Below are positions 12,171 to 23,938 of a stretch of DNA of 64,000 bases, piece after piece. The notes under the pieces are model-generated. The model was not told the DNA's origin. It saw only the letters and a list, made by a program, of their open reading frames with translations, and did not search any database. The first letter of the stretch is position 1. Each line of letters begins with the position of its first letter. The position numbers and the translations under genes are program-made. This DNA is from Talinum fruticosum (taxonomy: Eukaryota > Streptophyta > Magnoliopsida > Caryophyllales > Talinaceae), in NCBI GenBank assembly GCA_021018815.1, contig JAITYX010000087.1, positions 1,616,001-1,680,000 on the forward strand, given 5' to 3'.

Positions 12171-15100
12171 TCTATACTATATATAATAACAATCTTTTCA
12201 AAAAGATGACATGATGGTATAAGAGTGAATTTAGGAGTTTCATCCAATAAAAAAAATAATTTATCATTGAAAAAAAGTTATATATTTATTTATTTAGTTA
12301 TAACTCTTTTTTATTCCATGCCAAAATAATAACAATAACAATAATAATACTATATAATTTTTTAGAAAAATTAAACAAATTAAAAATAATAAAATAAAAA
12401 CATAATCTTAAACAAAACTTTAAACAAATAATAAAATGCACTAAATAAATACGAAAATAAATAATTAAATTACCAAAATATTAAAACTATTTTTGGACCC
12501 AATAGCATAAAAACCTAAAATAAAAATAAAAAACTAAATTTATAGATTTATTAAATTAAAAACATGCTTTAACTTAAATTAGTAAATAAGTGTGAAAAAT
12601 TATCAAATCAGTTATATATTATAAAATTATGTAATATTAATATAAAAATTAAATAATAATTAATCATCCATTAATTCATAAAAATATAAAGCACAAAATA
12701 AAAACAAAACTAAGTAGAACATTAATAAATAACAAATATACAAAATTATATAATAAATTAAATCAAAAATCTGAAAAAATATAAAATTAACCTAAAACCC
12801 AAAAATAATTTTTTTATAGTTTTCCATAAAAATTAAACATAAATAAAATAATAAAATAAAAATATAATCTTAAACAGAAAGTAAAACAAATAATAAACTG
12901 CACTAAGTAAATAAGAAAATAAATAATTAAATTACTAGAATATTAAAATTATTTTTTGGGCCTGAATATATCCTAAACACATAAATTAAGAATGAAAAAA
13001 CTAAATTTATAAATTTATTAAATTAAAGAACTGCTTTAACCTAAATTAAAAAAATCTAAAAAATAATCAAATCAGTTATAAAAACTAACAAAATTAATAC
13101 TAATTGATTAAGACTCTAACTAAACCCTATAATAATATAAAAATAAAATTAACCAAAGAAGACTAATTTTATTCTTAACTTCTAACAAACTGACTAAAAA
13201 ATAACAAAAACGAACAGAAAAGTAATATGAAAATTAAAATATATTAAGACATAAAATAAAATTAATATATATAGTTATATATTTATTTATTTAGGGTTTG
13301 GATTGTATATTAGCTCTCATTTATTTTTATGTATATTGATATGCAATATTATTTTGAGCCTGAAATATAATAATTTTGTCTAACATTATTAATTTTTCAT
13401 TGTTGATGGTGTTTTTTTTGACTTGGTGGCATAAAATTGTATTAGTTCAAAATATATTTATTATAATAATTTTTAAAATTAAAATCAACAGGAATATGTT
13501 ATAAAAATAATATTTAAATATTTTAACTATTTGAGGAAGCAATTTGGTTATTACATTCATCCTATGTACAAAATGCTTTAATAAACTTTAAGAAATCATA
13601 AATTAATATAATAAAAATATAACAATTACATATATACTTGATATTAATAATTAAAAATGCCTACAAGATAGAAAGTTATGATTCAAATATATTGTGGAAT
13701 AAAACATAATTAATAAAAAGTTAGGAATTATATTGCTTCAGTTCGTAATTTGTGGACTTTAAGTTCGTAACGTGTATTATGTTTAAAGGATTGCAAACTT
13801 AATATGCCAACTTTTATTAAACCCATAGGACTTCGAATAAATTTATTTGTCTCAAATTTTTGCCAAGCAACATACGAGATCATTCTTTTTGGTTACAAAT
13901 ATAGTTTATTTTAGTTTGTTCGTAACATGTTTATCTCGTGATTTATTATTAACAAACATATTTAAATCATATCTTTTACTATTGTAAGTTTTCTAAATTA
14001 TTAAAAGATGAGTATTTGTCATCAAACCTCCCCGCCATCTTGAAATAGAATTTCATGTTACTCTTATTATGTTAATTAATTGAGAGGAAGAGTTGTGTCT
14101 CTAGGGAAGCAATTGGTTATTAATCGAGTAAAACATGTATTTATAAAATCTCAATTGTATCAATATTTTTGCCCCATTGATTCACTACTAAAATCGCGAT
14201 CAATTTTCAATATAAGTACGAAACACAAATGATTTTATTACCTTACACCGCGAATTGATCTATCATTCCCTTTACTACGATACAAATTATTATTGTTAAA
14301 TATATTTGGATCACTTCTATCATTATAATATTTTTCATTATTAATCTCAAAATAAGTTGTTATTATATGTTTAATTATTTTTGTGTGCAGAGGTGGGTAA
14401 AAATGGATAAATCATTATATTCACCTTATAATTTAAAAAAAATGAGATCTCATTATGGGTATATGTAGACTTTTTAAAAGTTCGTGCAATATTTAAGTCA
14501 ATGATGTTTTAGTAGGTTGGTTGCACATAAATATTTATATAGGTGTCAATTAAGTTAAAGTAGTATTGACTTTGTGGAGAGTTATGAGTTATAAGTTTGA
14601 TATTATTTTATTGATTTGATGTACTTTGTGTTGTAATATTAATTTGTGACATAATAATATTTATTGTCATCTATAGGTCATCTAACTCAACATCTACCAA
14701 TCATATATTAATCCTTTTCCTACTAATATTTACCTTTTGATACCCAAACATATTGTCATACTATTTGTATAACTCGTATGAGTTAGGGTTATTTAAATTA
14801 TTTAACTCTTAGAGGGGTCCGACTCCTTAATATTCAGAATCACAAGTGTAATCTTAAAACCTTGATGATATTTTTTAACATTCTTTTTTATTTATCATTT
14901 TAGATTATTTATTTATTCTTTTGAAATTTAGAATAATTGAAAGATGAATGTGTGTTGGTCTCTAATGATTTTTATGTGTTAGATTCTGATAACTTTGATG
15001 AGTCACGAAAGCATTTTCGCTATGAGGGGATAACATATAAAAGAATGTTGTTAAAAGTGAAACCATTCAATAAAATCAAATGATCGAAAAAAGGAACTTA

Positions 15101-15186
15101 CAAGTACAACATCGCTCCATAATTTAATAATTTCTTAAGTTATGCATTATACAACATTGCTCCATGCATAGCATGGTACGGACTAG
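12171..15186 (+). mobile_element. Non-autonomous Helitron B, complete (3,016 bp)
   Basis: Begins TCTATACTATATATAATAAC after A (12170) and ends CTAG before T (15187). The terminal hairpin is CCATGC-ATA-GCATGG (15162-15176), the same shape as in Helitron A but with both arms changed in step. The body matches Helitron A along nearly all its length (for example 12360 onward against 9118 onward), with about 300 extra bases near 14700-15080. No Rep/helicase reading frame remains. Confidence 0.87.
15162..15186 (+). terminator. Helitron B 3' hairpin and CTAG end
   Basis: Stem CCATGC/GCATGG with loop ATA, then TACGGACTAG. Compared with copy A, one pair has changed from G-C to A-T, so the stem stays intact. 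Confidence 0.85.
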
Positions 15187-15583
15187 TAAAATTAATTAGT
15201 ATTAATTGTAAAATTTAATATTCGTAATTTAGAAACTATTTTGAAATAATTTGTTATTAGTTTGAAATTTCATAACATTCTTTTTTCCAAATGAACATGA
15301 CTATTTTTTAAAATTAATATAAGATAAAAAAATAATATCTCTCTACTTTTATATATATATATACTTATAGGGATAAGACTACGTATATTTAGAATTTTTC
15401 TAATTCTTGCAAAAGCGAAATTAATATGGACATTGCCATTGTACTAAAGAAAAATATAGCCTAGTAATATTGATTGAATTCAGTATCTTGATCCACAATA
15501 CAAGTGAAACAAAAGACTGAAATCTTTGCATTTGCTTTCAAACTTAAGTAGACCTCTAATTTAGTTCTTTTATTTCATCACAA
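15187..15583. other. AT-rich spacer
   Basis: About 400 bases with a short TA run at 15351-15362 and no gene or repeat end that I can support. Confidence 0.7.
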
Positions 15584-16752
15584 TTCACGAGTAGATTGGC
15601 AAAATTTAACTAAACTGAACGGGTCAAACTCAATGATATGAAACCCAATTTGAACGGACATTCGAAACAACTCAACCGATTTTGACCTGAAATCTGAAAT
15701 TGAACCGACCCAAAACCAAATCAACCCGAAATCTATTGAACCAGATTCGGACCCGAATCGAAATGACCAAATCCAAAACTGAACCGATCCGAAATATAAT
15801 TGACCCGATTTAGACTCGAATCTGAAATGACCCAAACCGATTCAAACTCGAACCGATTCAACTTGAATTCAAGTGGCTCAAACCCGAACCGACCCAAATA
15901 TGAGTTTGACCTGAGCCGATTATAATCCGACCCAATTCAAACCAAAATATGTAAATATAAGTTTTGATATTCTTTCTATATATTTGTTGAAATAAAGATA
16001 TTATAACTATATGCATATCTACTTAATTTATGCCCCGTGTCAGAATTATATTTGGGTTTTCCATTTTTGGTACATTTATTTAGAAAGTAGATTCAATGAA
16101 CATTCCAACAAATTAAGAATTGCATAAATTGAAGTTTAGACGAGAAAGTTATAACTGAAACAAATAACCCGATTGAAATTTGATCCGACCCGATTTTGAC
16201 CCGATCCAAAATTGACATGACCTATGATTGTGCATTATTCAGTCCAAAATCGGACTAGACCAAAAATCGACTTGGACCGCATCTGGATCGGACCGGACCG
16301 GACCAATCATATTCGGTCCAGTCCACGATCCACAAAATTTTCTTATCTGGTGTTTGGTTCGGTCCGTCCGGTCTAACCGGTCTTCGATTTGGATCAAGGA
16401 CTCAATAAGTTACTCAAAAAAGTGAGTTCCGCCATCTAGTATATTTTTATATATGGCTAATTAGAATTTATAATTTGCAATATATTCTAATTCTCTTTCG
16501 TCTTAAATTTGGCCAAGTTTCAACAATATTTGAGTTGGGTCATATCTAGCAATGCGATAATCTCTATTCGGTCCACTTCGGTCCGATCCAGGTTCGGTCC
16601 GGGTTTTTCTTCCAGTCCAGGTCCAAACCAAAAGTTATTCGGTTCGGTCTTCGGTCCAACGCGGTTCGGTCTGGTCCATGTTTGGATCGATGAACCCCTA
16701 ACAAGACCGGATATCGACCCCGACCCAAAAGTGACATGACTTGATTTCGACC
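15584..16752. repeat. Degenerate CCGAA/GACCCGA array, left part
   Basis: Dense short motifs such as AACCGACCC, CCCGAAATC and TCGGTCCGG run from about 15584 to 15950 and again from 16160 to 16752, with an AT-rich gap between. They resemble the subterminal repeats of plant hAT-type elements. The array is cut at 16752 by a solo LTR and resumes at 18232. Open frames here (Phe/Gly/Ser-rich at 15578-15835, 16228-16425 and 16509-16739) are products of the repeat and not genes. Confidence 0.6.
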
Positions 16753-18231
16753 TATTAAACCTCGTTTTTACCGATTTTTAAGGCATTATTTAACCCAATT
16801 CCTCGATGATTTCAATGATATTTATTATGTTTTGGGTTGGATTTTGTTTAATTTCTTTTATCGTCACCTAAGCTCGTGAATCTCTTTATTTTAGGTTTTT
16901 GGGCTTAAATTAGAGAGATTCGAGACAAATTTGATGAAAAGTGATGAAGAGGAGAGTTCGGGCCCAAGAGGAGGCAAGAAAGAAGCCTAAAACACATCAA
17001 GAGAAGTCGCACAGCCCTCAGTGCGAAGCTGCACAGCCGTGCGGATCATCGAGCGAAGGACCCGAAGTGAAGGAAGGTCGCACGGCCCCCTGTGCGCATT
17101 CCGCACAGCCGTGCGAGAAGTTACGAAATTGAAGTTGTGCACGGTACCCCGTGCAGAAGATGCACGGCCGTGCGAATCGTCCGGAGAGTTTAGAGTTTTT
17201 GCACGGTACCTCGTGCGAGATCTGCACGGCCGCGCGAAATCGCCACAAACCCGCACGGTACACCGTGCGAAAGCTGCACGGCCGTGCGGCTACTTGTTTC
17301 GGCGATTATTTAAGTTTCCTAATTGTATTTGTTGAAGGATTCTATTTCATAATTTAGAGATCTAGCTAGGGTTTTCGAGAGCAGCTCTGAGAGGAGACTC
17401 AAGAACACTCATTATTGTTCATCTACTTCAAGTTTTTATGGTTGAATCACATCAAGTTTTTAATTCGATAATCGTAATTTCTTCTTTTTATCTTTTCTTC
17501 ACAATTCCTCTTCGTTTCTCTATGGCTATTTTCCCCAATCTTTGTCAATTGTTTAGTATCATGTTTAGAGGCTAATTTCTCTACTTAGATTGGGATTGAT
17601 CCCTATTATGCCTTGATAATCATGAATTGAGTACCAATTGAGTTGTTCTATGCCTGTTGGATTAGAATTCACTTCGTTCATCACTTTTTCATTGATTGCC
17701 TTGAGAGAGGACTCATATACTTTTATTAGACTTTTGTGAACATCGAAAGGTGAAAACTTACCTAGAATGACGTTGTGAACGTTTAGAACTTTGATATGAA
17801 AATAATTAAGGTTTTAATCGGGGTTGTGAGATGCATTCATTGTGATTTTGCTCTTTATTAATCCCATGAAAATAGGTTATTAGATTGTGCAAGATTAGTC
17901 TTTGACCTTCGAAAGTAGGCGAAGATAGGCTTAATTGGTGTCTCCTCTTCTAAACTACTAGCATAGGCAAACCTCAAGCGGTATTCGATGTTGATTTCAG
18001 GCATAGTAGTGTGATTAATCCCAATCTAAGGCTTGTTATTCATTGATCTTTATTAGTTATTTTAGTAGTTGAATCCAAAAACCAAATTATTGTCGAACTG
18101 AGTTTTTACCTAGATTAGAATTTTTAGGTGGATTTAGTATTTGAAAGCGAGTTCCTTGTGGACACGACCCGTACTTGCCGGTTCCTAGCTACAGCAACAC
18201 CGTGCACTTGTGGTAAATATTTCTCTCAACA
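16753..18231. mobile_element. Solo LTR, 1,479 bp, probably Ty3/gypsy
   Basis: The element is flanked by an exact 5-bp duplication, CGACC, at 16748-16752 and 18232-18236. Removing it and one copy rejoins the CCGAA array in register. It starts TATTAAAC and ends CTCAACA, compatible with a TG...CA LTR whose first G has mutated. Inside are GCACGGCCGTGC palindromes (17005-17292), a Thr/Arg-type GC island and, near the right end, GGACACGACCCGTACTTGCC, a wording common at the 3' end of plant gypsy LTRs. No internal retrotransposon genes are present, so recombination between two LTRs probably removed them. The superfamily is inferred; the duplication is seen. Confidence 0.78.
17005..17292. repeat. GCACGG palindrome array inside the solo LTR
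   Basis: About five units of roughly 60 bases. Units alternate a gapped palindrome such as GCACGGTACCCCGTGC with the perfect GCACGGCCGTGC. Every unit can form two hairpins. The open frames on both strands (16987-17357) arise from this array. Confidence 0.85.
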
Positions 18232-18490
18232 CGACCCGATTCAAAGTTGACCCGAAACCATACCCGAAACCTACCGAAACTGACATTTACCCAACCCGAT
18301 CTGAAACAGACCTGAAGTAACTTCATTCAAAGTCGACCAATCCGAAATTAAACCGAACCAAACCAAACTTGAACTCGACCCGAATGAGATAGACCCAAGT
18401 TCACCTAAATTTGAACCCGACTCGAACGAGATCGACCCGAAGTTGACCCGAACCGAACTTAACCCGAATCGAACTTGAATTGAATAAACC
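18232..18490. repeat. Degenerate CCGAA/GACCCGA array, right part
   Basis: Continues the array interrupted by the solo LTR (ACCCGAAACC, AACCCGACTCGAACG and similar). Positions 18491-18800 are ordinary AT-rich DNA that would be intron of the ankyrin gene if that gene is alive. Confidence 0.6.
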
Positions 18491-18800
18491 GACGAGTATT
18501 TTTCTTATCATTTGAAGGCCCTGTAGAAACTATATTGACTTTTATGCTTCCAAAAACAAATATTCTACGTTCTCAAAACAAGGAAAAATAATTATTTCGT
18601 CATGGAATTGAATTCATATGTGATATTCTTGCTTATCTTTGTTACCACAGATTTTATCAATTGTATGAGAGCATTTGTGTTTTGGTTCGACTTTGTTGGT
18701 TGGAGTGGAAAGAAAATATGGAATTGGTAAAATATGCCCTTTTCTTTTAAAGGAAAGGAAACGTACAAGATTTAGAAGAGACGAAAGAGTTGAGACTTAC

Positions 18801-19378
18801 TTGTGTATATGCTGTATCTTGCTAAAATATGGAGAGGAGTCTCACCTGCATTATTCTCAAATGCAGACAACTCGGAGTCAATTTTTATCAACTCTATGGC
18901 AATGTCGTAACTGCTTGAACGTAATGCTTCATGAAGTGGGGTGTCCCCCTTGGAATTTTTCTGCCTCCAAGGAAGGGCTTCCAAAAAGAGGGCCCCGCCT
19001 CGTCCCTGAACTTGTTGACACAATCTCTGGTATGTTGCAGCAAAGTTGCTGCAATAGTATAAAGGTCCTTAAGCCTGGCACCAACATGTAATGGCGTCTC
19101 ACCACTGGAGTCCGCTGTTAGGACAAGCGTGGGAAAGTGTTTTATGGCTTCCTGTACAAATGCTTTCTGGCCATTCTTAACAGCTATATGAAGGATGCTA
19201 AGTCCTTGATTTGTTCGACCGAGAAAAAATCATAATCCTTATCAGAGTATGTGACTTTTCCACTCTCTATATCTGTTTCAATGCCGCTTAATAAAGTTAA
19301 ATCGCCTTCTTTTGCTGCTTTAAAGAGCTTCTCATCCATTGGTTGGCTCAAGACTTTCTCTTTGACTACAACTTCCTC
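18801..19378 (-). CDS. ACD6-like ankyrin gene, exon 3 (copy of exon 1), two frame breaks
   Basis: On the minus strand this exon follows an acceptor CTGCAG at 19384-19379 and ends at a perfect donor GTAAGT (18800-18795). It opens EEVVVKEKVLSQPMDEKLFKAAKEGD, where MDEKLFKAAKEGD matches the start of exon 1 (MADELYRAAVKGD). Ankyrin repeats follow: LSILHIAVKNGQ, GETPLHVGARL, KGDTPLHEAL and AGETPLHILARY. The frame slips once in the T run at about 19228-19233 and once in the A run near 18955-18965. Both are single-base changes in homopolymers, so either decay or read error would explain them. Exon 2 joins it in phase 0, and its donor has the same phase as that of exon 1. The next exons and the PGG membrane domain are not found to the left. 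Confidence 0.7.
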
Positions 19379-19487
19379 CTGCAGAGTGCCAACCATTCTT
19401 TGTATCATCCATTTAGGAGAACATAAATTCTGAGTTACAATCTTAACTTTTTTCTTTTTTCTTAAAGAATTATGTAGCTTTGCATAC

Positions 19488-20125
19488 CATTTTGTTGGCA
19501 AAGTCTGGGAAAGACTTGATGAGATCTAACGTGGAGGCACCATTCTTGTTCTTGATAGTAAAGTCAGCAAAGCATTCAAATAACATTTTGACCAAAAGAA
19601 AGTCCTCGTTTGCAAGTGCAACATAAGAGGGTGTGTTCCCATGGGAGTCCTTCGTATCTTTGATTGCAGTGATTTCAGGGACGCTGAGCAACTTCTTGAG
19701 CTCCCAGTAGCAAATGGATTGAAATCTCGGGGCAGTCTTCGGATGCTCATGTTGTTGATTATGATCATGATCGTAATCCCGTACATGGAGATTTTTTTGT
19801 GAAGGAATAATTATATGACTGTTCAAGTGATGAAGTACGGTCTTGCCCTGAAGGTCACAGGCCTCAGCTGACTGAGGGCAGCGCTCGAGAATTTCCCATA
19901 ATGCCAAGAAACTTCCTCGTTGAGCTGCTATAAGCAGCGGGGTTAGACCCTCTGCATCAGGCATATATGTCGCTGGCTTGTACTCGAGCAATTTAGTGAG
20001 CACACCTTCTACCAGCATTGATGACGATAAGAATCTTTGTGTATTCATGTGGAAATTGGATTTGTACACACCTTGCAAATTTAGCACCCCTTCCTCCAAT
20101 AATGTGTCGATTGTTGTATGGGTGC
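19488..20125 (-). CDS. ACD6-like ankyrin gene, exon 2
   Basis: This open exon begins after acceptor CAG (20128-20126) and ends at donor GTATGC (19487-19482). Joined to exon 1 the split codon G|GC gives Gly and the frame stays open. It codes for ankyrin units: AEGLTPLLIAAQRGSFLAL, LQGKTVLHHL and a late unit SHGNTPSYVALANEDFLLVK, then NKNGASTLDLIKSFPDF. Between them is a His/Asp-rich linker (DYDHDHNQQHEH). The usual leading motif TPLHIAA is altered in several units, so this looks like a fast-diverging member. In plants, ACD6-type proteins are membrane-anchored ankyrin proteins that tune immune signalling; that role is inferred from family likeness only. Confidence 0.75.
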
Positions 20126-21427
20126 CTGTCCGTCAAACACATTTCGCCAATGCAATATTCATAAACAAAATGAAACGAATACTCCAATATAAATACTATA
20201 GGAAACTTCTAATTCCTCAGCTGCTATTTATTTTTAAAATAGTGGTATAGTATATTCTTTTCTTACAAATTCTGACGTCATATATGCGTGAAAAGTGAAA
20301 TGAATGTGTGTTGTGTGCCTCAAGACACTTCTTAATTTTCTTGTTTCAACTTAAAAATTATATAATTAAGCATAAATTGAAAAGAGAATGGTATTATTGA
20401 ACAGTAAAATTACATTACAATTTATAAATTATTTATAATTATCTTTTGATCTGTAATTCTTTAAATTTATAAGAAATTAAGTATATGACACTCCTTTTTT
20501 TTATAAAATTGATTCGATTAGGGTGTCATTTATTAGTCATCGACATGGCCAACAAATATTAAAACTTAACATTGATAATGAATCATAATTATGAACAAAA
20601 ATAGTGATGTAAGATCGTAAAATAATTTTAAGAGTATCTTAATGTAAGATATATCCCAAAAAATATCAACTATTTACAAGTCAAAGAATCACGGCAACTA
20701 GCCACTATTATATGAATATTCCCCGTAATTAATTTGAGAATACACTATAGAATATTATATTTTTGTTGAAATTATCTGAAACATTTAAAAGGTATTATTA
20801 TCTTTATAAAGACAAATAATTTATAAAATCAATCTATAAAATTCTTAAATTTAAAAATAACTCCGTACGCCCCACCCTATCTTCATTGCTGCAACAAACA
20901 AGCCGCTAGAGAGTAGCAACCCCACAACAAAAAATGTGCATGCATTGCTATTTTCTAAATTTAAAATTAGAATATACTCTTAATTAATAAGATAGTATTA
21001 CTCCCATCATTTCACAATAACTTTATTTTTTTAGCTAAGAGGAAATATATTTTGTGTTAAAGGATTAAATTGTTAAGGTTTTATTAGAAATGTGAAAAAT
21101 TAATGAAAAGTAGAGAAAAAATATAATTAATATAAGAATAAATTTGATAAACTAATCATTAATATATCATTAGGATTATACAGTAAAAAAATATTATAAA
21201 ATAAAAAAATTAATTAAAGTAACATATATTACATTGTGAAATAGTGGAATTAGAGAAATAAATATAAAAATATTAACAACAAGAGTAGTCCTTCTCCAAG
21301 ATCTGAGGATTGATATATGAGAATGTGCAACGCCAGGATCAAAGTTCCATGAGTGAGACCCAGATCCACTCTCTTGTTCCCAATGGTAGCTCTTTCACTT
21401 GGGAACCGGAAAATGGACCTTCTTTTT

Positions 21428-22253
21428 TTTTTTTTCCACACCACCTTTTTTTTTTTTTTTAAATGAATTTCTGGTGTTAGATTTTTTTTCTAAAATATTT
21501 GAGTGCTCAATTGAAAGTGAAAAATTATAAATATAATTTTTTTAACAAAAATGAAAATTATAGTGTGGGTGAAAATTAGAAATTAATTTTGTATTTTTTA
21601 AAGTCGAATTTTTTTGTTGAACTTTGAAATTGTATTTTTAATAATATGTGTGAAAATTATAAATTTACTATATTGTAAATTATATTTTTTCATTAATTTT
21701 GGTATCGTAAAATAGTTATTTAACACTCTAAAAATTATGCAAATTATTTTTCACAATTTATAAAAATAAATTATAACAAAAATTAAAATAATAAAAGTAA
21801 TTAAATATATATTAGTTGTGGGTCTAAAGAAGAATATTTTTTTCCACACCACCTTTTTTTTTTTTAAATGAATTTCTGGTGTTAGATTTTTTATTTTCTG
21901 AAATATTTGAGTGCTCAATTGAAAGTGAAAAATTATAAATATAATTTTTTTAACAAAAATGAAAATTATAGTGTGGGTGAAAATTAGAAATTAATTTTGT
22001 ATTTTTTAAAGTCGAATTTTTTTGTTGAACTTTGAAATTGTATTTTTTAATAATATGTGTGAAAATTATAAATTTACTATATTGTAAATTATATTTTTTT
22101 CATTAATTTTGGTATCGTAAAATAGTTATTTAACACTCTAAAAATTATGCAAATTATTTTTCACAATTTATAAAAATAAATTATAACAAAAATTAAAATA
22201 ATAAAAGTAATTAAATATATATTAGTTGTGGGTCTAAAGAAGAATATTTTATT
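21428..22253. repeat. 408-bp tandem duplication
   Basis: Two adjacent copies, offset 408 bases (CCACACCACC at 21436 and 21844). They differ only by a few indels in T runs and a couple of substitutions. The sequence is AT-rich without an open frame. The high likeness points to a recent event, or to an assembly duplication. Confidence 0.9.
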
Positions 22254-23210
22254 TCAACATTCAAATTTGAGATCATTGGAATGTGAAAGTGAAGGGAATG
22301 AGAGAAAAAAAATTAAATTTTTTGATTAGGTAGAGAGGTAGGCCCCACTAATGTATTTAAATTTTGAATCCTACACCGCCCACAATTAAAAAATAAAATA
22401 AAATCATATACCGGTATATCCTCGAGAACTGGGAGAGTGACTCCAAGAGACCAAAATAAATTAAGAAAATTACAAAAATAAGTAACATAGTTCATTTTTT
22501 GAAGCTCTCAATACATAATTTAATCTTTAATACTTATTTTGTTTTGGATAGGAAAAATGTGGATCAACTTTCTTTACATAATGAAACATTACAAAGGCCT
22601 TCCATCACTCAAAATTATTTTTAATCCTCTAATTCATTTCTTTAGTTATAATAAGCTTAACAAAACCCAAAATTCTTGACCCAAATAAAAGAAAAATTCA
22701 ATTATAGTAATTTTTGCTCCTCGTCACGAGTCGCTTCCACCAAAGGAACGCTTCCGTCTGTTAGTAAATTGATTGTTATACAGGTATAAAATGCGTATCT
22801 AAGTACTGAGTATTTAAAAAGAATGTAATAATAATATAGTACAATAATCATACAATAGTTTATAATAATTATAATTATATGATTTTTCTTTTTAATTGAG
22901 GGCAAAACTCTCATATACTACCAAATAAAGTAAGAATTTTTTTTTTTTTTGTGTTCAGGTAATGAAAACTTAACTATAAATTTGTTTACACTATAAGATT
23001 AACTATATCTTATCTGATCTAATTAAACGATACATTACCCAATGAGATCTTGATTTAGAAGTTCTGAGGTCCTAAATATATTAGGATTCAAGTTTAATTT
23101 TACCATGCCCCATTATATTGTATTACACTTTGTGACTATTACATATCAAGATAAGAAAAAATATTATATTAATATTTTTGTATTAATAACTTCTCACTAC
23201 CATAGTTAGA

Positions 23211-23830
23211 GGTGTTCACGGTTCGGTTTGGCTCGGATTGGTTATTTTTTAATCGAGTTCATCTGGATTAAACGGTTCGTAAAATTATGAACCGGAACCG
23301 TAACCGGATAAATTGGTTAATCGGATATCGGTTAACCAGATTATTCTATTTGGTTCACCAGTTAACCGGGATTGGAAAAGAAAAAAATTACGAACCAATT
23401 TTGGGCAAAATAATAGGATAGCCAGCAAGGGAAGCAACGAAAATGGGGAAAGCAAAGGCAAAGGCTAGGGTTTGAACCCCCAAAAAAAAAAAAACCAAAG
23501 ATAGCTTAGCCCAAAATAAAATAGGCAGAAGAAATGCACTGCTGGGCCACTGGCTCTGGAAGGGGCAGCCCAAAAAAAAAAAAAAAAAAGGGCATGAGAG
23601 TCGGTAAGCGAAGAACGATTGATGTTTTTTCAAATAAATAAAATTTTTATAATTATTTTAAAAACATTTATTATCGGTTCAATTTTATTTAACCGTCGGT
23701 TTTAAAATCTCGAATCGGAACCGAACCGGATAAGTTATCAGTTCATTAAAAAATTTAACTAGTTCGATCAAGTGGAAAAATGGTTCGGTTCGACCGATTC
23801 ACGGTTCCATTTCATAGTTCTGGTTTTTTA
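23211..23830. mobile_element. Small non-autonomous hAT-like element with CGGTTCGG ends
   Basis: Left end reads TAGAGGTGTTCACGGTTCGG, typical of plant hAT termini. About 160 bases of CGGTTCGG/AACCGGA motifs follow, then a middle section with long A runs (23465-23590), then AACCGTCGG/GAACCGAACCGG motifs in the opposite sense ending near CGATTCACGGTTCC (about 23795-23810). The right end is too decayed to fix and no 8-bp duplication was confirmed. The open frame at 23388-23633 (minus) is Phe-rich and not convincing as a gene. Confidence 0.55.
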
Positions 23831-23938
23831 CACAGCCGTAGCCTCTTTGACTAATTAATTTCTCTGCATAAGTGTTTGCTTTTATACACGTATCCTAAAC
23901 AAGGTAAAATAAATGAGGAGCTGGGTAAAAAAGAATAC

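Larger units (their letters stand above)
20126..23938 (-). other. Intron 1 of the ankyrin gene, repeat-filled
   Basis: A 3.8-kb intron implied by in-phase donor (GTATTC, 23938-23933) and acceptor. From 20126 to 21420 and from 22250 to 23210 it is AT-rich with nothing recognised. It holds a 408-bp tandem duplication and a CGGTTCGG-type element described separately. Confidence 0.65.

Noticed and set aside
16228..16739. Plus-strand frames rich in Arg, Ser, Gly and Phe
   Set aside because: They run through the CCGAA-type array; the amino-acid pattern is dictated by the repeat. The same applies to 15578-15835 and 56881-57546.
16987..17357. Overlapping Arg/Cys/His-rich frames on both strands
   Set aside because: Produced by the palindromic GCACGG repeats, open in many frames at once, with no known domain.
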